A stretch of 64,000 nt of DNA from Dyadobacter jejuensis (GCF_003149085.1 NZ_QGDT01000001.1:434001-498000), one strand, 5' to 3'; positions 44,701 through 53,785 are shown, counted from the first letter of the stretch. Numbers and translations: made by a program. Notes: generated by a model not told the origin, from the letters alone.

Positions 44701-44922
44701 CACGGTATTCGGGTTTGGAATCGCAAGGTGATAACGGCCATTTTGATCGGTGAGAGTGCCTTGCGTACTCCCTTGAATGGAGATGCTTACCCCCGGTAAC
44801 GGGGTGTTGTCTTTAGCGATTGTCACTGTGCCGCTTATTTCGGTTGCAACAGATTGGCTAAAGGCTATCTGGGATAATCCCAAAAAGCAGACAACCAATA
44901 TTTTAGGTAAAATTTCCTTCAT
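41800..44922 (-). CDS. SusC/RagA-type TonB-dependent receptor
   Basis: 1040 residues with signal peptide (ILVVCFLGLSQIAFSQ), carboxypeptidase-regulatory-like domain (VTIAKDNTPLPGVSISIQG, about residues 30-110), plug (LFVIDGILMD, LYGLRGANGVVVITTKSG) and barrel ending in SLNVGF. It forms a receptor complex with the SusD-like protein downstream. The substrate is unknown; no glycosidase, sulfatase or regulator is in the same operon. It is divergent from the secreted nuclease gene across a region with heptamer repeats. Confidence 0.94.
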   Translation of the reverse strand: MKEILPKILVVCFLGLSQIAFSQSVATEISGTVTIAKDNTPLPGVSISIQGSTQGTLTDQNGRYHLAIPNPNTVLVFSSIGFATRQERVGNRKILDITLEEDTKSLEEVVVTALGISREKKALGYASQTVNSEELIQNKQTNIVNALQGKVAGVTITSTGGAPGQGAQILIRGINSIDVNRDNQPLFVIDGILMDNSTSTVGQSAELRGMSNRAADINPEDVETINILKGGAATALYGLRGANGVVVITTKSGKSGALRAHFSSTYGTEAVNHFPEVQDKYTIGYAGVYNPQDFFPSWGPTVEEARKIDPTHPEKLYNHFKDAYKKGQQFQNNLSFSGGTDKVTFMSSFSQLHHEGVIPFTDYDKYSIRLNTQVKFSDKFTTSTNLNFINSGGDRYNADRFSESLSYWSPRYDVRDYVKADGTMNTYGNNNPIYGASTNKLKDNVNRLIGEMNFNYTPWKWLNLNYRVGLDTYDDNRLRTAPGPRGFADERVYEDNDLGFVYQYTTSFRSLTSTLTASATSNLGKDLKGTLRVGHDLYDRQSRSFGSEGNELTVYNYFDLRNAKTITPTQSAEDYRLMGIFGELTLDYKNYLYLTLTGRNDITSSLRKPNNSFFYPSASIGYVFSQHLSLPPSISLGKLRASYAKIGKDALPYSTTTGFASYTNLPGGITGFTRGSLLGDPNLRPEFTETYEAGLELGFFGNRLGLDLTLYQSLSKDQIINVAVSSSTGYEKAAINSGTMRNRGVELILKGSPVRSAHFSWNASLNFAANRNKVLSIREGLTEITYASQYGYSGSTVTMRLIPGESYGNMYGTSHQRYYASGTVEDPRHIDQSLPMVIGANGFPVRNSNQKLIGNSLPKWTAGFNNAFQYKDFSLSVLFDARVGQDRYNQLSNFFSAFGIAKYTENRNETKVFEGVLADGTPNTKAVFLGQGKGPDGAEYGNGYYRNVHRGISENFVEDASWVRLRSLRLAYSLPKTLLDKGILKTVELSVTGNNLWLGTKYSGYDPETSSNSSGSNVDGFSGFTYPAVRSFLFSLNVGF

Positions 44923-45040
44923 GGTCTTTAAATTTAATAGGTTGTCAATAAAAATAGAAATTTTGTAATAATTTCAATATTGTTACCAATATATACAAAT
45001 TTGATTACAACTTATTATCTCGAATAGACTTAATGGATTA

Positions 45041-45240
45041 GTTAAAGGTTAATTGTTAAAGGTTAAATGTTAATGGTTAAATGCGGTCCGCCGCCCGGTT
45101 AAAGGTGGCGCAAGCCTAACGCCTACGGCTGTTAAAAGTTAAATGTTAATGGTTAAATGTAGTCCGCCGCCCGCTTACCGCTTAAAGCCTACAGCCTACA
45201 GCCTACTGCTTATTGCTTATTGCTTACAACCTACTGCCTC
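45041..45240. repeat. Degenerate copy of the heptamer-repeat family
   Basis: Two blocks are seen. 45049-45091 has six GTTAAnn heptamers, followed by GTCCGCCGCCCGG. 45130-45160 has four GTTAAnn-type units followed by GTCCGCCGCCCG. 45187-45239 has GCCTACA, GCCTACA, GCCTACT, then GCTTATT, GCTTATT and GCTTACA, all in period 7. The order of elements (GTTAA array, GC core, GCCTA array) is the same as in 11318-11783, but the AAGACCAGG core is absent. It lies in the promoter region between SusC and the nuclease gene. Confidence 0.75.
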
Positions 45241-45432
45241 TACAAACAACTATATACGTTAGTTAGTAGCATATTTTGGCGTGGATTCGTTTTAAAAACC
45301 TTATTTATGAAGTTGTGATCTTATATTATATTAAAACTATTTTTAGTTATAAAAAGATAATATTAAATTAATTTGAAAATATTATTAATAATTTGATATT
45401 GTTGCTGTAGAGTTTATACTGTTGTTATCCTA

Positions 45433-45440
45433 TATATTTG
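45433..45440 (+). promoter_or_regulatory. -7 promoter box of the secreted nuclease gene
   Basis: TATATTTG is an exact TAnnTTTG match 27 bases upstream of the ATG at 45468. A -33 TTG at the standard spacing is not seen. Confidence 0.45.
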
Positions 45441-45467
45441 CTATATCATTTCATAGCAAAAAAATAT

Positions 45468-48400
45468 ATGGTACATCATTTACTTCGAGTTCCAATCAGA
45501 AGGGTTCTTCTTTTTGTAGTGGGTTTATCTCTTTCTATTTCGGGATACGCCCAAACCCAACCTACCGCCCAGTTGCTGCCCTATACCTTTACCGGTCAAA
45601 CGGCAGAGGTGGCTCCTGCAGGAATGGCCATACATCGGTTTGGTACTTCTTCCTCCACAATTCCAACCAGTCGTACAACGTCCGAAGGCAACGGTGACTT
45701 GCCTTACAGCACCACATCGTCTGCAGGGGGCTGGCTCAATGCAGGAACCAATGGGGCCGACGGTATTGGGCTTCTGGCGTCTGGTTCCAATGCTGCTGGA
45801 GCCGTTGTGGTATCCATAAATACTACCGGAAAGCAGGATGTTACGGTAAAATGGCTCTGCCGGGTCATTACAAGTTCATCGACCAATCGAGATAATAGCA
45901 TTGCTTTACAATATCGCATAGGCCAATCGGGCAATTTTATCGATGTTGGAACCACTTCTACCTATTCCTCAGCGGGAAAAACGGCTGGTGATGCCTCGAG
46001 CCTCTTTACCGAAATATTGCCTGCGGCGGCCAATGATCAGCCAGAGGTTCAGGTTCGTTGGGTATATTGGGAGTCATCGGAGGGACTATCGGGTGGGCGC
46101 GACCGCATCGCCGTAGACGAGATCGCCATTAACGGTGCTGCGACCGGACCTGACGTAACGGCCCCTGTGATTAGCACCCGCAACCCAGCCGATAATGCTT
46201 CTAATGTATCTTTGGGTTCCAGCTTGGTAGCCACCTTTTCAGAAAACGTGGTAAAAGGAACCGGGAATATTACCATTACCCTGGAGTCGGCTTCGACGGA
46301 TCAGGTAATCGATGTGGCCGATGCAGCGGTGGTAGTTGTTGGAAACCAGGTTACCATATCGGGCGTGAGCCTCGCCTATGGGGAGGCCTACCATGTTACC
46401 ATCGATGCAGGGGCCTTTGCCGACGCGGCGGGAAATCTTTTTGTGGGAGAGTCGGATGCTACGTTGTGGAACTTTACGGTCGTGAACGACCCTGGCGTAC
46501 CGACCCTCATTAGCTCCATACAAGGTACTGGCGAATCGGCGAGTAGCGGCACGTATACCATATCAGGAATCGTAACGGCAGTTTTTCCCAATTGGAGTCC
46601 CGCAGGTTTTTATGTGCAAGAAGAAGACGGGGAGATAGATGGAGATCCGTTGACTTCGGAAGCTATATACGTGGTTCAGGATAATCCAACCGTTTTGGTG
46701 GGAGACCTAGTGCTTGTTGCCGGCGATGTTAAAGAAGATGGAACGGCTCCTTCGTACGGTCAGGCGATTATTACCCCTACTTCAGTTTCTGTAACATCTG
46801 GGGGGAATGCCTTACCAGCGCCGGTAGCGATAAGCTTGCCAGCCACTTCGGCTACTTATCTTGAGCGGTTCGAGGGCATGTTGGTACAGTATTCTGGAAC
46901 GCTTACCGTTACCGACAATTATGATCTGGGGAGCTATGGAAGTATAAAATTGTCGCAAGGAGGTATCGTATACCAACCGACCCAGTTGATCGATCCCAAT
47001 GATGTTGATCCCAACGGGACCACTTTCAGTGGAAAATCCAATGTGACCGCCATTAATAATTTGTTGGAAGAAAATGCCCTTCGTACCCTGATCCTCGATG
47101 ATGGCCGGTCGGTGGCTCCCGTTGTCTTGCCTTACGTTAACAGTGACAATACCCTCCGGATAGGGAGTACTGTCCAGGACTTAACGGGTATTTTGGGCTA
47201 TGGCTATTCCGCTTACCGCATACAAAAACTACCTGATGGCCATCCTTTGGCGAGTACTACGAGCTTTACCTATGCCCCAAGACCCACCACGGTCCCCGCA
47301 GTAGGGGCTGCTACGGTAAAAGTGGCAAGTTTTAATGTGCTCAATTATTTTAACGGTGATGGCCTTGGTGGTGGATTTCCTACCTCCAGAGGGGCCATAA
47401 CGGAGGTGGAGTTCAACCGTCAGAGAGCTAAAATAATCACTGCCATTGGAGCGATAGATGCCGACGTGGTAGGATTATTGGAAATTGAAAATGACGGCAA
47501 CGACGCGAACTCTGCCTTGGCCGATATCGTTTCGGGGCTCAATAGCCTGTTAGGGGCCAATACCTATGCATATATTACTGAGCCTTTCGCAGGGTCGGAT
47601 GCCATACGTTGCGCCATCATATACAAGCCAGCCAAGGTTAGTCCGATGGGTGCGGCCTTGAGTAGTAACAACCCGGTTTTTAACCGTCCTCCACTCGCAC
47701 AGAATTTCCAAATCGTTAGCTCTGCGGCTAGAACTTCCTCAACGGTAGCCTTCAATTATATTATCAATCATTTTAAATCGAAAGGTTGTGGGTCTGCCTC
47801 TGGCCTTGATGCGGATCAAAACGATGGACAGGGCTGCTATAATAGTACAAGGACACAACAGTCCGCCGAACTGATCAACTTTATCAATACGGTTAAAGCG
47901 ACATCAGGTAATGATTATGTGATCTCTATGGGCGATTATAATGCCTACTACCAAGAAGACCCTCTGGATAGGCTTAGGAATTCGAATATGATGGTCTTGG
48001 CCAATTCAACGGACTATTCTTATCAGTTTGGTGGGCAGATGGGCTCTCTAGACCATGCCGTAGTAAGTTCAGAATTGAACTCCTTAGTTAGTGGTGTCGC
48101 CAAATGGAATATCAACTCCGTAGAACCCACCTATTTATCCTACAAAGATGGTATCGATAGCGGGGGCTCTGACCAGGCTAATCCTTGGTCGTCGACCTAC
48201 AGCAGCGATGCCTTCCGTTCGTCCGATCATGATGCGGTAATAGTTGGGTTGGACTTTTCCGAGGCACTTCCTGTTGAGCTCGTTGCTTTTCAGGTAGACA
48301 ATCAAACCAAACAAGTGGTTATCAATTGGGAAACGGCCTCAGAGACCAATAACGATCATTTTAGCATAGAAAAATCTGTAGATGCTATTCAGTTTTCAGA

Positions 48401-48818
48401 GATTGGCCGTGTTGATGCTTCTGGCGATCAGTCGGTAGCCAAACAGTACCAATATATAGATACAAAGCCATTTGCGGGACTATCGTACTATCGCCTTGTT
48501 CAGGTGGACCTAGACGGTACCCGTACCGTATATCGTATGAAAGGGGTTAATAGGGCAAATACTGGAAGCACTTTTACCCTGTATCCTAATCCCGTACAAT
48601 CGGAGCTGACCATTAGCGCCGTCGCGAAAACGCAGGATACAGTTTATTCATACGATCTTCTCAACAGTACTGGGCAAGTATTGTTGAAAGGCTCCGGGCT
48701 TATCGGAGCTATTGAAGCCTCGATTAACGCCCAAATTCATAGGGTTGATAGGGGGTTATATATTTTGAAACTGTATAAAAAAGACGAGGCCCAATATTTG
48801 AAATTTATAAAGGACTGA
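45468..48818 (+). CDS. ExeM/NucH-type extracellular endonuclease with T9SS type A sorting domain
   Basis: 1116 residues from the ATG at 45468, which starts the signal peptide (VPIRRVLLFVVGLSLSISGYA). Order of parts: N-terminal beta domain; Big_5/SbsA-like Ig domain (TAPVISTRNPADNASNVSLG, about residues 230-340); OB-like NucH region (about 345-600); endonuclease/exonuclease/phosphatase domain (VKVASFNVLNYFN, VVGLLEIENDGND, YVISMGDYNAY, SSDHDAVIVGL, about 615-940); FN3-like domain; C-terminal sorting domain (LYPNPVQSELTI). It would degrade extracellular DNA or RNA for nutrients, and be exported by the T9SS whose PorU/PorV are in this window. Confidence 0.92.
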   Translation: MVHHLLRVPIRRVLLFVVGLSLSISGYAQTQPTAQLLPYTFTGQTAEVAPAGMAIHRFGTSSSTIPTSRTTSEGNGDLPYSTTSSAGGWLNAGTNGADGIGLLASGSNAAGAVVVSINTTGKQDVTVKWLCRVITSSSTNRDNSIALQYRIGQSGNFIDVGTTSTYSSAGKTAGDASSLFTEILPAAANDQPEVQVRWVYWESSEGLSGGRDRIAVDEIAINGAATGPDVTAPVISTRNPADNASNVSLGSSLVATFSENVVKGTGNITITLESASTDQVIDVADAAVVVVGNQVTISGVSLAYGEAYHVTIDAGAFADAAGNLFVGESDATLWNFTVVNDPGVPTLISSIQGTGESASSGTYTISGIVTAVFPNWSPAGFYVQEEDGEIDGDPLTSEAIYVVQDNPTVLVGDLVLVAGDVKEDGTAPSYGQAIITPTSVSVTSGGNALPAPVAISLPATSATYLERFEGMLVQYSGTLTVTDNYDLGSYGSIKLSQGGIVYQPTQLIDPNDVDPNGTTFSGKSNVTAINNLLEENALRTLILDDGRSVAPVVLPYVNSDNTLRIGSTVQDLTGILGYGYSAYRIQKLPDGHPLASTTSFTYAPRPTTVPAVGAATVKVASFNVLNYFNGDGLGGGFPTSRGAITEVEFNRQRAKIITAIGAIDADVVGLLEIENDGNDANSALADIVSGLNSLLGANTYAYITEPFAGSDAIRCAIIYKPAKVSPMGAALSSNNPVFNRPPLAQNFQIVSSAARTSSTVAFNYIINHFKSKGCGSASGLDADQNDGQGCYNSTRTQQSAELINFINTVKATSGNDYVISMGDYNAYYQEDPLDRLRNSNMMVLANSTDYSYQFGGQMGSLDHAVVSSELNSLVSGVAKWNINSVEPTYLSYKDGIDSGGSDQANPWSSTYSSDAFRSSDHDAVIVGLDFSEALPVELVAFQVDNQTKQVVINWETASETNNDHFSIEKSVDAIQFSEIGRVDASGDQSVAKQYQYIDTKPFAGLSYYRLVQVDLDGTRTVYRMKGVNRANTGSTFTLYPNPVQSELTISAVAKTQDTVYSYDLLNSTGQVLLKGSGLIGAIEASINAQIHRVDRGLYILKLYKKDEAQYLKFIKD

Positions 48819-48844
48819 TTCATGTTGATCAGTTAATACAGTAC

Positions 48845-48877
48845 ACCCGGTAGCGCTTTCTACCGGGTTGTTTTTTT
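48845..48877 (+). terminator. Intrinsic terminator of the nuclease gene
   Basis: ACCCGGTAG (48845-48853) pairs with CTACCGGGT (48860-48868), followed by TG and a run of T to about 48877. Confidence 0.9.
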
Positions 48878-48963
48878 TAGAAGGGGGGTAGGATATGTTA
48901 CCGTAAGGGTTATTCATCTGAGATTTTTAGGCTAATTTGGGTCAAAATTTAGGATTCAATCTT

Positions 48964-50967
48964 ATGCGTCATATCATTATCATCACAGTGTTTCTGGTCG
49001 GAATAGGGCTCCTTCCTGCTCCAAATTGGATCAGTCCGGCACTGGCCAAGAATGAAAAGGTGGAGCTGCATTCGCCCAATGGTACCATCAAGATAGGTAT
49101 TCAGCTGGTTAAAAATCAGATTTTTTATTCTGTTTGGCTCCATGACCGACCCATTGTAGAAGCATCGGCGTTGAACTTGGAGTTCGATGAGGGGCGGTTC
49201 TCCCAGGGGCTTAAGCTGGGTAAGCCATCCTTTAGGGAAGGGAAAGAGACCTATGAGCTGGTGGTCGGCAAGAAAAAGTCTGTTCATGATTCCTATCAAG
49301 AACTACTACTTCCAATAATGGAGACACTTTCACCATTTCGTAATCTTCAGATCCGCGTACGGGTATTTGATGATGGGCTAGCCTTCCGTTATGAGTTTCC
49401 AGTACAAGCCCAGCGCAACGATATGGTGCTTCTGGACGAAAAGACCCATTTCAAATTGGCCGGCAACCCCCGAGTAATGGCCTTGGGCCTTCCTAGCTAT
49501 ACCAGTTCACATGAGGGAGTGTATACCGTGGCTCCTCTGAGTGCTATTCCAGCCGATTCATTATTCGATATGCCTGCCCTTTTCGACTTTGATGGGGAGG
49601 CTTTTTTGGGGATTACCGAAGCCGCCCTGCTGGACTATGCCGGTATGTATTTGTCCAAACAGGCTGGGGAATTCGTGAGCATGCTCTCTCCACTTCCTGG
49701 GCAAGGCGGGGTGAAGGTGAAGGCCATGCTTCCTCATAAAAGTCCATGGCGGGTAATGCTCCTGAGCGATAGGTTGGGGGCGCTCTTAGAGAGTACCATT
49801 ATCACCAGCTTGAATGAGCCCAATAGGCTTGAGGACCTCAGTTGGATCAAGCCCGGCAAAACTACCTTTCCATGGTGGAATGGGAACATCGTTCCATTGA
49901 CACTCAATGCGCCAGGAAATAATTTTGAAACGGCCCAGTATTACATAGACTTCTGTGCACGCAATGGAATAGAATACCATTCAGTGGTGGAATACGGGGT
50001 GCGGCAGTGGTATGTAGACGACGGGGTAAGGTACATGCCTGGGCCCAATGCCGACGTCACTACGCCCGTTGCCGGACTCGACATGCAGCGAATTTGTGAC
50101 TATGGAAAACAAAAAGGAGTGGGCATACGAGTTTGGGTGCACTGGGCCGCCCTCTATCCGCAGATCGATAGTGCATTTGCACTTTATGAAAAATGGGGGA
50201 TCCAGGGGATGATGATCGATTTTATGGATCGTGACGACCAGGAAATGGTCAATATTCAGACGGAAATGCTTGAAAAAGCTGCGAAACACCACTTGCATAT
50301 TCAGTTTCACGGGGCCTATAAACCCACCGGGTTAAGCCGCACCTATCCCAATGAGTTTACCCGAGAGGGCACACGCAATTATGAGGTCAATAAGTGGGAG
50401 CCGCATGGCTTGGTTCCTTTCGACGATATCAACATACCCTTTACCCGTATGCTGGCGGGCCCTACCGACTATCACTTGGGGGGCTTTCGCGCCGTCCCGG
50501 CCGACTCGTTCGTGACCCAATATATTCAACCACTCATGCTGGGGACTCGGGCACATCAATTGGCGATGTATGTGGTAATGGAGAGCTACCTTCAGATCGT
50601 GAGCGACTATCCAAAGGCTTATGAAGGGCAGCCGGGTTTCAACTTTCTAAAACAAGTGCCCACCACCTGGGACGATACCAAGGTACTTAATGCCTTGGCA
50701 GGAGAATACCTTACCTTGGTGAGGAAGCATGGAGGGGAATGGTACTTAGGAAGCATTACCAACGACCAACCAAGGGAATTTACAATTTCGTTGAGTTTCC
50801 TAGACGCTGGAACTTACCGCGCCGAAATATATGCTGATGCCTCCGATGTAGGAAAGCATCCTAACCACCTACAGGTGGCCGCCGGGTCAGTGACGAGTCA
50901 GGACTCTCTTTCCATTCACCTGGCTGCCGGAGGCGGACATGCCATCCGTTTTGTCAAGGTAGAGTAA
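48964..50967 (+). CDS. Glycoside hydrolase family 97 protein, retaining alpha-galactosidase-like
   Basis: 667 residues from the ATG at 48964 (MRHIIIITVFLVGIGLL signal). The N-terminal beta-sandwich, central TIM barrel and C-terminal beta domain follow the GH97 order. D419 in MMIDFMDRDD and E468 in FTREGTRNYE fall where the nucleophile Asp and acid/base Glu of the retaining GH97 alpha-galactosidases lie; inverting GH97 alpha-glucosidases such as SusB lack that Asp. This suggests the retaining branch. An in-frame ATG nine codons upstream is less likely. It is not clustered with SusC/SusD genes on the same strand. Confidence 0.9.
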   Translation: MRHIIIITVFLVGIGLLPAPNWISPALAKNEKVELHSPNGTIKIGIQLVKNQIFYSVWLHDRPIVEASALNLEFDEGRFSQGLKLGKPSFREGKETYELVVGKKKSVHDSYQELLLPIMETLSPFRNLQIRVRVFDDGLAFRYEFPVQAQRNDMVLLDEKTHFKLAGNPRVMALGLPSYTSSHEGVYTVAPLSAIPADSLFDMPALFDFDGEAFLGITEAALLDYAGMYLSKQAGEFVSMLSPLPGQGGVKVKAMLPHKSPWRVMLLSDRLGALLESTIITSLNEPNRLEDLSWIKPGKTTFPWWNGNIVPLTLNAPGNNFETAQYYIDFCARNGIEYHSVVEYGVRQWYVDDGVRYMPGPNADVTTPVAGLDMQRICDYGKQKGVGIRVWVHWAALYPQIDSAFALYEKWGIQGMMIDFMDRDDQEMVNIQTEMLEKAAKHHLHIQFHGAYKPTGLSRTYPNEFTREGTRNYEVNKWEPHGLVPFDDINIPFTRMLAGPTDYHLGGFRAVPADSFVTQYIQPLMLGTRAHQLAMYVVMESYLQIVSDYPKAYEGQPGFNFLKQVPTTWDDTKVLNALAGEYLTLVRKHGGEWYLGSITNDQPREFTISLSFLDAGTYRAEIYADASDVGKHPNHLQVAAGSVTSQDSLSIHLAAGGGHAIRFVKVE

Positions 50968-50983
50968 GAGAGGACTATTTTTG
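50950..50983 (+). promoter_or_regulatory. Promoter of the iorAB-type operon
   Basis: TTTG at 50950-50953, a 22-base spacer and TATTTTTG at 50976-50983 match the Bacteroidota consensus. The predicted leader before the start at 51156 is about 165 bases. Confidence 0.55.
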
Positions 50984-51155
50984 GTGTATTCCTAGTGAAT
51001 ACCCACTTTGTATGGTAAGTGCTTTGAATTCAAGGTAGTAATTCCGTATCTTGTGTTGAATAAGATCAATCTTTTTAAAATACTATATGGCCTAGGATGA
51101 ATTTCTAGGCTTTCACTCCTAAATGCTTAACGAATTCAAGCAAAAATTCTCGAAA

Positions 51156-51617
51156 ATGGCGAAATACAATCTAACTGTTAACAAAAAGAGCTATCCGGTT
51201 GAGGTAGCCGACGACACTCCCTTGTTGTGGGTTCTTCGCGACAGTATTGGGTTATTGGGTACTAAGTTTGGCTGTGGTATGGCACAGTGTGGAGCTTGTA
51301 CCGTGCACCTAGACGGAACGGCTGTTCGTTCCTGTGTGCTGCCAGTATCGGCCGTTGGAAATGCCGAGGTGACAACCATAGAAGGGCTTTCCGAAAAAGG
51401 AGACCATCCCCTTCAGGAAGCCTGGTGTGAGGTAGATGTGGCCCAATGCGGCTATTGCCAAGCCGGGCAGATCATGACTGCAGCGGCGTTTCTAAAAGAT
51501 AATCCCAAACCTACCGAGCAGGAAATTGTCGATACTATGAGTGGAAATATATGTAGATGCGGTACCTATCACCGTATCCGAGAAGCCATTCAAGTAGCAG
51601 CCTCCAAAACCCACTAA
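51156..51617 (+). CDS. iorA: Isoquinoline 1-oxidoreductase-type small subunit, two 2Fe-2S clusters
   Basis: 153 residues from the ATG at 51156 ([20 protein letters not shown]), the usual start in this family; an in-frame ATG eleven codons earlier gives a non-family extension. The plant-type ferredoxin cluster is in [15 protein letters not shown] with a further Cys in VRSCV. The second cluster is in CGYCQAGQI and [11 protein letters not shown]. It passes electrons from the Mo subunit encoded 2 bases downstream. Substrates of such enzymes are N-heterocycles or aldehydes; which one is unknown. Confidence 0.9.
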   Translation: MAKYNLTVNKKSYPVEVADDTPLLWVLRDSIGLLGTKFGCGMAQCGACTVHLDGTAVRSCVLPVSAVGNAEVTTIEGLSEKGDHPLQEAWCEVDVAQCGYCQAGQIMTAAAFLKDNPKPTEQEIVDTMSGNICRCGTYHRIREAIQVAASKTH

Positions 51618-51619
51618 TC

Positions 51620-53764
51620 ATGCAGCAAATGACTACAAGTTCAAGAAGAGAATTTATGAAAGCTGCTGCCTTGACAGGCGGGGGCTTGTTTTTAGGATTT
51701 AACTGGAACCATGCAGAAGCCTCACCGGTGGTGGTATCGGGCGAGAATATAGCCAATGGCCTGGCCGATTTCAATAGCTACCTTTCCATTGGTACCGATA
51801 ATAGTATTACGATCGTATCCCCAAATCCTGAAATAGGGCAAGGTATTAAAACAGCCTTTCCGCTGGTAGTAGCCGAAGAGCTGGATGCCGACTGGAGCAA
51901 GGTGAAGACCGTACAAGGGGCTTTGGATAACAGCAAGTTCGAACGCCAGGTTACTGGTGGGAGTGGTGCTGTACCCCATTCTTGGGACCGTCTCCGGAAG
52001 GCTGGAGCTACTGCCCGTTACTTACTCATAGGCGCCGCCGCCAAGCAATGGAAAGTGCCCGCTTCGGAGTGTACCACCGATACTGGCAAAGTTTTTCACA
52101 AAGCATCAGGGCGGTCGCTCCCCTATGGCGACCTGGCTATAGCGGCTTCCAAGCTGGAGGCTCCTAAGGAGGTAACGCTAAAGGACCCTAAGGATTTTAA
52201 ACTCATAGGGACCGAAGTCGCCAACGTCGATAATCATAATATCGCTACCGGTAAGCCGATGTTTGGCATCGACTTTCATAGGGATGGAATGCTCATCGCC
52301 CAGATCCAACGCCCAAAGGCCTTTGGGCTAAAACTTAAGTCGGTAGACGCTGTGGCAGCTAAGAAAATGCCCGGTATCGTCGATGTAGTAACTTTCGAGA
52401 ATAGTGTGGCCGTGGTGGGGAAGTCTACCTGGGAAGTAAAAAAGGCACGTGAAGTGCTGAATATCGAGTATGAGAAGGGGGCCGACTTAGAAAGCAGTGC
52501 CGATCATGACCGAATATTTAAGGATTTACTGGTAAATGGTCAGCCTAAGGTACACCGCAAGGAAGGAGATATTCAGGCGGCATTCGAAGAGGCCGATAAG
52601 ATTATTACGGCCGAGTATCAATGTCCCTTTCTAGCACATAGCCCATTGGAGCCTATGAACTTCTTCGCCCATGTACGGGCCGACGGCGTTGAGCTGATTG
52701 GCCCCACCCAAACTCCCGACCGGGCAAGAGGGGAAGCGTCGAAGATTACGGGAATACCCGCCGATAAAATTACCGTGGAGATGACTCGCCAAGGTGGAGG
52801 TTTTGGAAGAAGGCTAGCAGCCGATTACGTCAGAGAGGCGGTATTTGTCTCTAAATTGGTGAAAGCCCCTGTAAAGGTAATCTGGACCCGCGAGGACGAT
52901 ATGACGGGTGGTACCTACCGCCCGGCGGTACGATACCGATTTGAAGCGGCGTTGAATCGGGCCGGGGATATGGTTGGTTATAAACTGCGCGGTGTCGGTA
53001 TGAACGCCGGTAATCCTACTCGAGAGGATAATTTCCCTTCTGGCGCGGTTCCAAACCTGCTCATTGACTCGGTCGATCATCCATCCCCTATTACCACCGG
53101 GCCTTGGCGTGCTCCTATCACCAACTTCCTAGCCTATGCCGAACAGGCATTTCTGGATGAGGTGGCCGAGGCTGCTGGGAAGGACCCCGTTCAATTCCGA
53201 ATAGAGTTACTAGAAAATGCCAAGGCTAAGCCTTATGGTGAGGTGAAGTACGATATAGACCGTATGCTGGCCGTAATCCGACTTGCTGCGGAGAAAAGTC
53301 AGTGGGGTAAGAAGAAAGGTGTACACCAAGGCTTTAGTGTTTATTTTTCGCACCGCTCCTATGTAGCGCAGGTGGGAGAAGTAGTAGCCGTCAGTGGGGC
53401 GCCAGTCTTAAAGAATGTAATTGCTGCTGTAGACTGTGGCATAGTGGTCAATAAAGGAGGTTCCTTGCAGCAAGTAAGGGGTGGGGTGGTCGATGGGACC
53501 GGCCATGCCATGTATGGCAACCTGACTTTTAAAGATGGAGCCCCCCAACAAAATAATTTCGATGGGTTCCGCATCATCAGGATGAATGAAATCCCTGAGG
53601 TAGATGTGCATTTTGTAGATAATGGGATCGCCCCCACCGGACTCGGAGAACCCGCCTTGCCTCCTACAGGTGCTGCGGTAGCCAATGCGTTCTATAAGGC
53701 CACTGGCAAACGTTTACGAAACCAGCCATTCATACTGGAAGAAGCCTTTAAAGGTATCTCGTAG
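51620..53764 (+). CDS. iorB: Isoquinoline 1-oxidoreductase-type molybdopterin-binding large subunit
   Basis: 714 residues from the ATG at 51620, 2 bases after the small-subunit stop. The N-terminus has a twin-arginine signal (SSRREFMKAAALTGGGLFLG), so the folded complex is sent to the periplasm. Mo-cofactor motifs GGGFGRRLAADYVREA and the active-site Glu in TGLGEPALPP are present. It is the single-chain xanthine-dehydrogenase-family subunit without an FAD subunit. Electrons must leave to a cytochrome or similar acceptor, not seen nearby. No maturation gene is next to it. Confidence 0.92.
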   Translation: MQQMTTSSRREFMKAAALTGGGLFLGFNWNHAEASPVVVSGENIANGLADFNSYLSIGTDNSITIVSPNPEIGQGIKTAFPLVVAEELDADWSKVKTVQGALDNSKFERQVTGGSGAVPHSWDRLRKAGATARYLLIGAAAKQWKVPASECTTDTGKVFHKASGRSLPYGDLAIAASKLEAPKEVTLKDPKDFKLIGTEVANVDNHNIATGKPMFGIDFHRDGMLIAQIQRPKAFGLKLKSVDAVAAKKMPGIVDVVTFENSVAVVGKSTWEVKKAREVLNIEYEKGADLESSADHDRIFKDLLVNGQPKVHRKEGDIQAAFEEADKIITAEYQCPFLAHSPLEPMNFFAHVRADGVELIGPTQTPDRARGEASKITGIPADKITVEMTRQGGGFGRRLAADYVREAVFVSKLVKAPVKVIWTREDDMTGGTYRPAVRYRFEAALNRAGDMVGYKLRGVGMNAGNPTREDNFPSGAVPNLLIDSVDHPSPITTGPWRAPITNFLAYAEQAFLDEVAEAAGKDPVQFRIELLENAKAKPYGEVKYDIDRMLAVIRLAAEKSQWGKKKGVHQGFSVYFSHRSYVAQVGEVVAVSGAPVLKNVIAAVDCGIVVNKGGSLQQVRGGVVDGTGHAMYGNLTFKDGAPQQNNFDGFRIIRMNEIPEVDVHFVDNGIAPTGLGEPALPPTGAAVANAFYKATGKRLRNQPFILEEAFKGIS

Positions 53765-53785
53765 GTCCCGGATCGTATATATGAG

